Part shown: one piece after another, positions 9,161 to 17,899 of the stretch
Layout: each line of letters starts with the position of its first letter
Numbering within the stretch: position 1 is the stretch's first letter
Source: Saitoella complicata NRRL Y-17804
Lineage: Eukaryota; Ascomycota; Saitoellomycetes; Saitoellales; Saitoellaceae
Assembly: GCF_001661265.1 (NCBI RefSeq)
Contig: NW_017567013.1
Span: forward strand, 124,001-188,000
DNA length: 64,000 nt
Direction of reading: 5' to 3'
Made by a program: the position numbers and the translations under genes
Notes under the pieces: model-generated
Database searches by the model: none
What the model was told of the DNA's origin: nothing
What the model saw: only the letters and a program-made list of their open reading frames with translations

Positions 9161-11378
9161 TGAGCTGACAGGCCGTAAACGATCTAGACGTCATGGAAGA
9201 AATGGGGAGGCGCGGAAAGGCCAAACCAGTAAATCCCATAGCTAGATATCTTACGCGTTATCCCTAGCTAGAGCGGAATGCCAGACTGAAGTCCCGCCGC
9301 TGTCCTCTTGAATAGATGCGCCATTCTACCAAACTTCATTCATCTGTGTCAATCAGCACCTCATAGCTTACGTATCTAATCTGGGTTGAACCAGAGGTCT
9401 ACAGACTATGCAGCTCAGCGGAGAGGGTCACCGAGTTACCAACCAAAGTGATTGATGAAGCTCCACGCTGACCTACAGAACAGTGTCAGTATTCAAAGGA
9501 AGGGTTTACATATGAATAAAGAAGGACGACGGCTGAGGTTGAAGGTGAGTTGAAGGTGGAGACTGAGCCAGCTGCAGAAGTTACCGAATTTGCTGGATTC
9601 GACCTTGGCTGCCGAAAGAAGCCGAGGTCGATGCTGTCACCTGACCCCCACTCTGCCTCGTTCCGTCCCTGGATACGCTTCGAGAAGGCGACCCGAAGCC
9701 GCGGGTCTCCATTGAACTGACCAGCCCTTGATCAAGAGGAAAAAAAGACAGGTCGGGCCTCCCCTTGAGCGTTCCCACCTACGGGCAATCTCTGCGCGGC
9801 CAAGACAAGCCAGCGGCGCCCGCTGATCAACAAAGGCGACGCGCTGGGGTCCGATTCGAAACGGACCGGTCCATGCAACCAGATCTGCTCAAGGACAGAC
9901 AGTAGTGCCACTCGAAAAGTGGTATACCCGCCAGGAATATTAAAGCGGACGGCACCGGGCAACCTTTGGGTTAGGCGTGTGGCGTGCGTGTCTATAATGG
10001 CGAGGTGAACCGAGTCCAGCGACTCACATTACATACTGCTGACGGACAAACCCCATGTCACCAAGGGAGGGCCATGCGATCTGGTCAGCAAACAAGAGGA
10101 TGGTAGCCCTTTTTTCTGAAGTGCAAGGGGCAAAGTCGACGTCCGAAGTCGAAAGTCGAGACTCGAAGCCGAAAGGCACAAAGCAGTATACTGCACACTT
10201 GAATGTCTCCATCCCCAATAACCTCCGCCAGGACAAGCGGTCCAAAGCGGATCGACACCAACCCTTGACCAACCAAAAAAATGCGGCAAACGCACCCCTC
10301 GAGGATTCCCACCCAAGGGCAATCTCTGTGGCAACATCCGGACGCTACCCCGATAGGCCCAAGTATGGGCAAGGGTCGGGTGGTGCTAGAAGTCTTGCTG
10401 CTACATGTCTTGCGGGGCCAAGGAAGGCCGACAGCGCCCATTGAAGGCAACGCGTCGGGGCCCGCAACCCTTTGCAACTAGGTCAGGGATTGCGTACCGG
10501 TCCTTCCATTGGGCTCGTTTGAGGGCGAAGGGGACAGCAATCCGTAAATCACGGTCGATCGTGCACAAACTTCCGGAGACAGTCAAGTACGAGTTCGTTG
10601 TCAGGCCCATATGTTATCTCATTGTTGACTGGACAAACTCCAAGTTACCAAAGGAGAGCCATGCTATATATATGTGGTCAGCAAACAGGCAGGTGGGGAT
10701 TGTATCTGGTTCATCGTCGGGCTCTCTGCTTTATGGCGTCCGCAAGTCAAATAGCCCAGAAGTGCTAGCCCACATCATAAACTTCCTTCATCTCCCCATT
10801 CCTCTCCTCTCTCTGCTCATCTCCATATCTCACCCCTCATCCCACCCCTCAGACATCATGCCACAAGTAGCTGATCAGAGCACAACCCTTTTCCTCAACC
10901 GAACTGAGGGCATAGTATTAAATGCCTTGTTGCCACGCTACTCGGGTTATCATTCGGTCAGGCGTCGCGATGTCTCCGAGCAAGTTGCTAACAGACGCGT
11001 ATCCTTTCCCCTCATCCCCTCTCCTTTCCCTCGCCCCATCCTTCTTACCATCCCTCTCCCTCTCCCACTCTCTGGTATGGTTGGTGCGGTTGGTAAGTGA
11101 GAAGGATCACACGAGCGCAGATTTAGCTGAAACCCTTCCATCCTGTCTCGTCGCACCCGAAGCACTGTCCATCCCCCTCAAAAACACCCGTAGTTCCTCA
11201 CTCCTCCCCATCCCCAAAATACATAACCGCAACCCACCCATTCCAAATCTGTACCATCTCCCTCTCCCTCACTTCGCACTTAAATCTCTTCGGCGCCCGT
11301 TTTAAGCCAGCGCTCCTCATCCCACAACATGAACAAATCCCACGCTCGCTCCAGGCGCCGGCACGGCGAGCGAGAGGC
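9161..11378. other. Gene-poor stretch with decayed repeats
   Basis: About 2.2 kb contains no gene I can support. The middle holds the diverged tandem duplication listed separately. A short open frame begins at the ATG at 10858 after a CT-rich leader and runs to a possible GTATCC donor near 11001. It matches no family I know, and no convincing downstream exon exists, so I do not call it a gene. Mixed GC and purine/pyrimidine-poor texture suggests old mobile DNA, but no terminal repeats or coding remnant can be identified. Confidence 0.6.
9720..10700. repeat. Diverged tandem duplication, unit about 0.55 kb
   Basis: Two blocks recur in the same order. Block one at 9720-9890 (begins ACCAGCCCTTGATCAAG and continues to GGCAATCTCTG) matches 10257-10515 (ACCAACCCTTGACCAAC, GGCAATCTCTG). 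The second copy has about 85 extra bases inside. Block two at 10038-10100 (GACAAACCCCATGTCACCAA, GGTCAGCAAACA) matches 10622-10695 (GACAAACTCCAAGTTACCAA, GGTCAGCAAACA). By eye identity is roughly 70-80% in the matched parts. The offsets of about 537 and 584 bp imply an ancestral tandem duplication that has since decayed. No coding potential is shared. Confidence 0.65.
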
Positions 11379-11650
11379 CTAGGGGAATGTGCTGGTCGGA
11401 ATGTGCAGTGCTTGGTAAGTCCGTTCGGAAGCGATGGGAGGGAGGTTGAAGCGGCGGTGGACAAGGATGTAGTGGTTGATGAATTCGGTGATGGGGAAGG
11501 TCGTGTCCAAGATGGGTGGATCTGGACTGTAGTGACTATAGAACCACCAGCTGCAGTTCGAAAGACAAGGAGGGACTTCCGGCTGGGATTCAGGGGCGAT
11601 AACAGGTTGGGCAGTTCGCCCGGTCCGTGCATTGTGGATCTTGACTCACC
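11379..11650 (-). other. Possible coding exon or gene remnant, unrecognised
   Basis: On the minus strand, a frame ending at the TAG at 11379-11381 reads with natural amino-acid composition. It includes CLSNCSWWFYSHYS and then TTFPITEFINHYILVHRRF. The composition (paired cysteines, aromatic and hydrophobic spacing) looks more like protein than noise. However, I find no start codon or upstream exon that completes it. A GTGAGT donor-like site lies just upstream on the same strand near 11645. It could be the last exon of a small gene or a pseudogene remnant. Confidence 0.25.
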
Positions 11651-11926
11651 GTCTCTGGTATGCACCGTATAGGAAGAGATGTACAACGTGACAACTGGTA
11701 AGATGCATTCCTGTCTCGGATCATTCAATCCATAAGGCAAGTTACAATCGTGAAGCGGAAACATCAACCATAAACGTCATTCATTCATCGCAATTTCGTA
11801 TCATCTATCATAGCACTCGTACCTTACACAATCCAAAACCCAGAAAGACGTCATTTCCTTCATCTCGTCATCTCGTCTCCATCATCATAATCGTTCCCTC
11901 ATTCTCCTGCCTCTGAAACCCCCCGT

Positions 11927-12592
11927 CTATTTCTTGAAACTCAACCTCTTCATGAACCCCTTCTTCTTCGCCTCCTCGACCTTCTTCGGTTGCTGAATTG
12001 CGTACGACGTATTCCTGGGTTGCACCGGATCCGCTGGACTCCCTGCGGTCTGAGGCGGAGACTGCGGAGGGGAGTTCGGGATGTACTGGGCGCGGGGAGC
12101 GTAAGATTGCTCGCTTGGCCCCGCGCCGGAGTACTCGTAGTTGTTATACTGCTGAGCCTGCGGAATCGATCCCGAAGAAGTCGTTCTCTGTCGTCCAGAA
12201 TTCGCAAAAATCTCCTCAACATCATACGGACTCCTCACATTCTTCGGCCTCTCCCACCCCTGCTGCCCACCTCCATATCCCGGCACATACTCCTCCCCCC
12301 TCGCCAACGCTTCAAACCTCCGAATCGTATCCATCGGTCTTTCATTCCGTTCTCGATACGGATTACTCCTATCCGGATCCCGGATATTCGGGTCTTTGGG
12401 ACCACGGAGGGATGGGGAGGTGGGCGGTGATGTTGTTTGGAAGTTCTCGAAGGGTTCTTCTTCGTTCATGGGGGTTGTTAGGGTTGCGATTGCTGAGGCG
12501 AAGCGTTTTTGGGAGGAGGAGCCTTGGGTTGAGGAGCGGGTGCGGGTTGTGGGGCGGGTTTGGGGTTGGGGTTCGTCGGTCGTTGATGACAT
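11927..12592 (-). CDS. DUF2406-family stress-associated protein
   Basis: This single-exon protein of 221 residues is hydrophilic and probably disordered. The family signature is visible at ~80-95: DPDRSNPYRERNERPMDTIR, followed by RRFEALARG. The C-terminus is a basic tail (EEAKKKGFMKRLSFKK), a typical DUF2406 ending. DUF2406 members such as yeast Igd1 are induced in starvation or osmotic stress; Igd1 inhibits the glycogen debranching enzyme. Whether this one does so is not known. A TATAAGAA box lies at 12686-12693 on the minus strand, about 95-100 bp upstream of the ATG, consistent with an inducible promoter. Confidence 0.8.
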   Translation of the reverse strand: MSSTTDEPQPQTRPTTRTRSSTQGSSSQKRFASAIATLTTPMNEEEPFENFQTTSPPTSPSLRGPKDPNIRDPDRSNPYRERNERPMDTIRRFEALARGEEYVPGYGGGQQGWERPKNVRSPYDVEEIFANSGRQRTTSSGSIPQAQQYNNYEYSGAGPSEQSYAPRAQYIPNSPPQSPPQTAGSPADPVQPRNTSYAIQQPKKVEEAKKKGFMKRLSFKK

Positions 12593-14041
12593 GATTGTGA
12601 TTTGATCTGCTCTTGAGAGTAGACGTTGAATGTGGATGGGTATGGATCAGATGTATGAACTGGATCAAATTGCCGCGGACGTCCTTCTTATACGGCTACG
12701 ATCGTTCCTCTTATTACTTTGCAGTGTCTCGCAATCTTGGCATCCTCCCGCAGAAAAGGCTCCGACCTCTCCGCCGGCTGCTACACTTCGACTCAGCCGC
12801 ATTACCGGTCCACTGGCTAGTCCTCGCTTGGCGGGAATACACGTCATGCAGGAGGACACAGCTTTGCGCGTCTGTCGGTCATGGCAGCAGTGCTTGGGGA
12901 AGGCGTGAGTGCCAATGCTATACCAAACTGGTCCCTGATCAACTCGTAGTCTGTCGAACAAGAGCCAAGAACCCAGTGGCTTCGGAGTGAACGGCAAGTA
13001 ACAAGAGCCGAGGAATAAGAGGAAGAAACCCGTTTTTGCACACTCGTGATTTGTCAGCACGAAACCATGAGTCAGCCTCCATAGATCAGCTGAACCAGGC
13101 ATGAAGCTTAAGTACTCAGGGAGCTCCTCGAGTGTATGTTACACCACTATGGATAACCGCATTCCGTTTCATGTACGCACCTCATACCGCACCCTCCCTA
13201 CCTTCGGCTATACCCGGCGGCGTAATCGCTCAACTCGAAGGCGGGGGTCACGGAACCGACCGCGTAGCATAACCCCTCGAAACTCAACATCGTCGGAGCG
13301 AAGGGGTGGCTGCGCCTACATTCCAGTGTGGAAGCGTTAACGTTTCGAAGCATGTGCCTCGAAACGAATGAGAAGCAATCAACTTGAAGCCAAGGGATGA
13401 CTCTGCAGTTGAGATGAGCGCCTGCAATATGTGTCAAACGAGTCACCGGTCTTCGAGCATCACGTTTTCCTTCGAAATTTTCGCCATCTCCCTCTGGCCC
13501 ATCCTGCCAGTATTCTAAATATAGCACTCATATGATCATCCCCTTCCCCTTCTCCAAAATTGAATAAAAGTGTGGAAATCACTCCAGACTTCAATGAACG
13601 TCGAAAATCGGAGTCGAAGTCTCGGTTTCACCCCCGCTTCGATCCCCAGTCGCGATTCGACCACGAAGCGTCGTGAAGCGAGGTGTTTCGCCGCCGCCGG
13701 CCGAGGGGTGCTGTGCGTTGATGCACGCCCGAACAACAAAGCTTAAGGAGGGCTAAGCTGTCACTCCTTGACCATTTAAACAAACACAGCGTATCGTAGG
13801 GAAGGTGACGGGCAGCGACCAGCAACCAGGTTTACGCACTCATTTCGCATCTAAACCCGCAGAGAGCAAAGATAGCGTTTGTTTACGTCGGCTTTCCGTA
13901 CGCGTTCTTTGGGTTCGGCTCCGCATTCACGCGACTATCGTCCCAGCAAACACAGCATACACCGCACTTTATTGGTCTCATTACCATCATAAACCTAATC
14001 AACAGCCTTTCCAGCATACACCAGGAGAGCACATCGACACG
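12593..14041. promoter_or_regulatory. Long divergent intergenic region
   Basis: About 1.45 kb separates the outward-reading DUF2406 and SGNH-protein genes. The first ~100 bp hold the TATAAGAA box of the DUF2406 gene. Around 13180-13320 and 13580-13710 the sequence becomes GC-rich and CpG-rich. No ORF looks like protein, and I see no tRNA or repeat. The size suggests complex regulation of one or both neighbours, but this is inference. Confidence 0.45.
12686..12693 (-). promoter_or_regulatory. TATA box of the DUF2406 gene
   Basis: Reading the minus strand, TATAAGAA sits about 95-100 bp before the ATG at 12592. The same octamer lies 61-68 bp before the ATG of the small 76-residue gene at 17585. 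Position and sequence match fungal TATA elements of inducible genes. Confidence 0.5.
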
Positions 14042-15632
14042 ATGACATCCTTCAAACACTCCTGCTTCCGCATCCGCCGCCGCTACCTCATCCTCATAAC
14101 CATCCTCTGTCTCGGGGTCCTCCATTTCCTTCACGCATTTCCCTCTGACACCGACTTCCTATCCAAAGCTCGGCCGAGAGGGTGGATGCCTTCAGGATCA
14201 CCTGGTGGGACAGGGAAGGGACAGGGCCGGGGGAGAAGAACAGGGAAGAGGGGGAGTGGGTTGGTGGATCCGGGGGTTAAGACGAGGTTTGTTGGAGAGG
14301 ATCAGAATGTTATTCATTTGACGGAGGGGGTTAACAGAGGTATGTCCAATCCCCATCTTCTCTGCACCTTGAGATGCTGACAGTGGAAAATCAGGGCCGT
14401 GGGTAATCGACAACCTCCCCTCCTTCCTCGAAGTAGGCCAAAACCACACCCTAACCCTCCGCTGCCTCTACTCCGACCTCTGCCCAAAACGATACTACCT
14501 CCTCCTACGCGGACCCTCAATCCTCACTCCACCCCTCGAATCCATGGTCCGCGTGGATGAGAAGACCGTCGAGATCGAAGTGAGGGTAGAGGATGCGGGT
14601 GAGTACCAGGTTTTCGCGTGGCCGGATTATGAGGAGTGTCCGAAGTGGTTCCGGACGGAGTTGAAGTATGGGATGAATCGGGCGCAGGCGATGAATTCTG
14701 GAGTGTATATCTCTGTGCGGGGAGCGCCGTTGGAGGAAGGGCTTGACTCGTGTTCGGAGTTGGAGAGGAGTGAGGTTGGGGAGGGGAGGTGGGTTGCTAC
14801 GGAGGCGATCGCTAAAAGGTGGCAGGGAGTTGGGTGGTATGAGAGTTTGGATAAGGGGATGGAGTACACGTACCAACCGTACTCGTGCAAGCGTCCGCAC
14901 GTCAACATCAAGGACGTACCCCGACTCCTACCAAGCGCAGAGCATATTGTCTTCATCGGGGACTCGGTTATGCGTGGGGCGTTTTGTACCCGAGTCTGGC
15001 CGGCGTTCAGTGAGAGTGGGAAAGCGGATGGCCCGTGTACGTTCATCAACGATCGGGACCTCTACCACATCAACCCGAAACACACCTCCTACAAGAACCC
15101 CGAGGGGCGGGAAGTTAAGTTATCCTTCGTCTTCGCCGACGACAAGCCGCGGGGAGCATTGGAGTACCTCACGAAAGAAGGTATCAACCCAACCCACATC
15201 ATCACCAACCTCGGACTCTGGCTAGCGCCGCTGGACGACACAGCATATACCTCAGCCGTCCGCACATTCCTCACCACGATTCACGAACGCTGGCCCGCTG
15301 CAAAGGTAGTCTGGCGAACAACAACAGACGTCGCTCCCCAAATCCAGTGTTTCAGCGACAAGGGCATGACCCGTCAACGTCTTCATAGTCAACACTCCAT
15401 CTCCTCGACCCTTGTTCCGGAGATGCGTGAGAAGGGGATGAAGGTGGGCTTCGTGGATGCGTATGAGATGAGTCGGTCGAGGCCGGATGCGGGAAATGAT
15501 GGCAGACATTGGGTGATTGAGAGTCCGGAGGAAGAGGGGTGGATGAGGCCGGCGAGGCCGGGGGTTGGGGATGTGGAGGGTGCGGTGGGGGATGCGATTT
15601 GGGAGGAGATGGGGAGGTTAGAAAGGGTATAA
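14042..15632 (+). CDS. Type II membrane SGNH/PC-esterase-like protein
   Basis: Exons 14042-14339 and 14395-15632 join in phase to give 511 residues. The 55-bp intron has GTATGT, GCTGAC and TCAG signals. The N-terminus has a basic stretch (CFRIRRRY) followed by a single hydrophobic anchor (LILITILCLGVLHFLHAF, ~16-34), so the catalytic part faces the secretory lumen. The domain has FIGDSVMRGAF (block I GDS serine) and a late NDGRHW (DxxH) near the C-terminus. This is the signature pair of the PC-esterase/SGNH family that includes plant TBL and animal NXPE proteins. These proteins add or remove O-acetyl groups on glycans. The likely location is Golgi or cell wall; the substrate is unknown. Upstream in-frame codons exist, but the ATG at 14042 gives the correct anchor topology. 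Confidence 0.8.
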
Positions 15633-15815
15633 GAGTATTTTGTCAAAAGTGAGAGGGGAGGCGTTTGATATTGGCCAGTTAGGGGTTGCATTGTGTTTCT
15701 TTGTTTTGGCAGAATATTTGGCATACAGCTGCAGGTGGGATAGGTAGATAACCTGGTATCAGCTACAGCTATGAAATTGACATTCACTGTTCACTGTGGC
15801 TACGGTACACGGTTT

Positions 15816-17021
15816 TCAGGCACTCGCAACCTCCTTCCCCTTGCCCTCCCCTCCACCCTCCTCAACTTCCTCCGCAAAGATCGGATGATCAAGTCCCCAT
15901 CCAACCCTAACAACCTGCTTCGCACTATCCAAAACCTTCGGCTTTACTCCGCCTCCCCACACGTCCTTCCCAACCCACCCGCCATGCACATTCTCGAACT
16001 CCAACCCCGCAACCGCCATCCAGATCTTGTGAACCTGATCAGGGTGAAGGGGGATCATATTGGGATAGGACCAGAGGAAGGTGAAAGGGTGAGTTAAGTT
16101 TGGGACTATGCCGATTGAGTCTGCGACGAGAATACTCGATGGCGAACCCTCATGGAAGAGGTCGGGTGCGAGGTGGAGGATTGCGGAACCGGGAAAGTGC
16201 CCGCCGACTTTGATGAATCGGACCCCGGGGAGAATTTCTTGTTCGGCCTGTCCTTCAGGTAGGGGTTGAATCGCTTTATCTGGTCTCTGCAACCACTCTG
16301 CGTCCTCGGCCGCCACCACGACTGGACATTCAAAGGCTTTCGCCCACTCCACACATGAGCCATAGAAATGTGGGTGCGAGATGCATATCGCCCTAATGCC
16401 CCCCAGAGCGGTGATTTGGGTTATGGTCGAGACGTCAAGGTGGGATAGACAATCCCAGAGGACATTGCCATGGGGCGTGCGGAGGAGGATTGCCCGTTGG
16501 CTAATGGCAAAGTGGGGGGTGGTCGTAATTGAGATCATGGAGGCATCCTCTAAGAGGATTTCATCCGATCCGGGAGGGAGAAGGGGTGTAAACTCGTTCT
16601 CGTATTCCTCTTCGTGCAATTGCTGGAGAGAAGTCCATTTCTGGCCGTCGGGAGGTAGGTATTGTCGTGGATCAGAACAGATCTTGCAGTCGCCGAGTTG
16701 AGTGGCATCTGTTTCTGTATGTTGGGAACCGCAGGTTGAGCAGACCAGGTGGGTGTTCTCGTCAAGGGCGAGGATGGAGGGTTTTATTGACATCTTACGG
16801 GTTGTGATCCTGATTGGGGTGAGGACTGGTGTGGTTGTGAGGTGTCGGTATTGGTGGTTAAGGTTGAGGAGATGACGGGATGGGTGGGTATGACGTAATG
16901 GGCGAGAGTGATAACTGGAAGCGGCTGAAACGAGGTGAAGCTGAGTGCGGAATGGTTGAGCAATGTATTGGACTCTCCGGGGAAGTAAGAAGCGGAACTC
17001 GCTTGCCAATTGGGTGTTCAT
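15816..17021 (-). CDS. Metallo-beta-lactamase-fold hydrolase, probably mitochondrial
   Basis: This single-exon ORF encodes 401 residues. The first ~75 residues are rich in R, H, S and T and lack acidic residues, as in a mitochondrial presequence. A second methionine at residue 76 (MSIKPSILALD) could start a cytosolic form. An N-terminal zinc-ribbon-like CSTCGS...CKICSD occurs near residues 93-114. The MBL fold is suggested by GNVLWDCLSHLD (core strand), SHPHFYGSCVEW (metal loop with fewer histidines than the canonical HXHXDH) and GGHFPGSAILH, with a late D in LVADSIG. Fungal relatives are annotated as MBL-like hydrolases of unknown substrate. The degenerate metal loop leaves catalytic activity uncertain. 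Confidence 0.7.
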   Translation of the reverse strand: MNTQLASEFRFLLPRRVQYIAQPFRTQLHLVSAASSYHSRPLRHTHPSRHLLNLNHQYRHLTTTPVLTPIRITTRKMSIKPSILALDENTHLVCSTCGSQHTETDATQLGDCKICSDPRQYLPPDGQKWTSLQQLHEEEYENEFTPLLPPGSDEILLEDASMISITTTPHFAISQRAILLRTPHGNVLWDCLSHLDVSTITQITALGGIRAICISHPHFYGSCVEWAKAFECPVVVAAEDAEWLQRPDKAIQPLPEGQAEQEILPGVRFIKVGGHFPGSAILHLAPDLFHEGSPSSILVADSIGIVPNLTHPFTFLWSYPNMIPLHPDQVHKIWMAVAGLEFENVHGGWVGKDVWGGGVKPKVLDSAKQVVRVGWGLDHPIFAEEVEEGGGEGKGKEVASA

Positions 17022-17354
17022 GGGTGTACTGGTGGTTAGGACGGCGCGGGGAAGGACGCTGCGAAAACGCTCGGTTGGAACTTCCCGCGCTTCGGCATAA
17101 CTTAAGCCTTACGGGTGGCCGAGGGTACTGGAAGTACAACGGTCACAGATAAGAGTTTCGAGGTGCAGTGAATGCGTTTCGGTCACACAAAAGATTGAAT
17201 CTCCTATATCACACATTTCACAACGCTGGTCGGCCGGAGTGGTTCTCACGCCTGCTCAGCTCGAGCTGTTAGCCGGTCGCTTTATGCCAGTTTGCAGCTA
17301 ACTTACTGATTGCAAATTCGCAAAGCAAACCCTTGAGCTCCTTAAGCTTCATGC

Positions 17355-17585
17355 TCAGAACCCAATCTTAGCCAAACCCTCATCTACCTTCTTCGCCTCC
17401 ATATATAGTTGGGGGGTGATGTCGAGCATCTTACTCGAATCCACGGCAGTCGGCGACATTGGCGCTCTCAGCGTTTCCTCCGATGTTTGTGTCTTGAGGG
17501 AAGGTTCCGCTGCAGTCGGCAATACACCATCCGTATGGGTGGAAGTGCCCGCGAGCCAGGCAGTAATTTTGTTGAAAAACTCCAT
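17355..17585 (-). CDS. Small hypothetical protein, 76 residues
   Basis: This single-exon ORF encodes 76 residues. It begins MEFFNKITAWLAGTS and ends LYMEAKKVDEGLAKIGF. The composition is natural and not repeat-derived. The central part is S/T/P-rich and the C-terminus predicts an amphipathic helix. I do not recognise a family. Support for a real gene comes from a well-placed TATAAGAA box (17646-17653 on the minus strand), a TGACGT CRE-like site beside it, and an ACAATC-ATG context almost identical to that of the DUF2406 gene. It could be a small stress-induced protein; this is inference. Confidence 0.5.
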   Translation of the reverse strand: MEFFNKITAWLAGTSTHTDGVLPTAAEPSLKTQTSEETLRAPMSPTAVDSSKMLDITPQLYMEAKKVDEGLAKIGF

Positions 17586-17645
17586 GATTGTGATCGAGGG
17601 CGGGAACGGGAAGACAGCGAACAGTCAACAGGAGGACCTAACCCG

Positions 17646-17653
17646 TTCTTATA
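17646..17653 (-). promoter_or_regulatory. TATA box with adjacent CRE-like TGACGT
   Basis: On the minus strand GTGACGTATAAGAACGG combines a CRE-like TGACGT with TATAAGAA, 61-68 bp before the ATG of the 76-residue gene. TGACGT is the core recognised by fungal ATF/CREB bZIP factors such as Atf1. Confidence 0.45.
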
Positions 17654-17899
17654 CGTCACCCGTACAAAGGCAGCGACACGTCTTTCATACCGAAGCTGCC
17701 AATTCTAAATCATGCTGAAACACATACAGAACCGTTGTCTGTTCTTCGTTACGCGAACAATCCTCCCCTTCGTATTGTTCCCCCAATAGGCAATTCCTAA
17801 AGCGGCTACTGCGGGCTCGTGGCGCATGTCAAGATTCTCTGTACGAGAGCTCACTGGCGACCTGTAGACCGGTAGACCTCGGGAAAGTAAACGTTGTAC

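Noticed and set aside
10858-11305. Small gene starting MPQVADQSTTLF
   Set aside because: CT-rich leader and a donor-like site exist, but no convincing second exon or family match. Composition after 11000 is low complexity.
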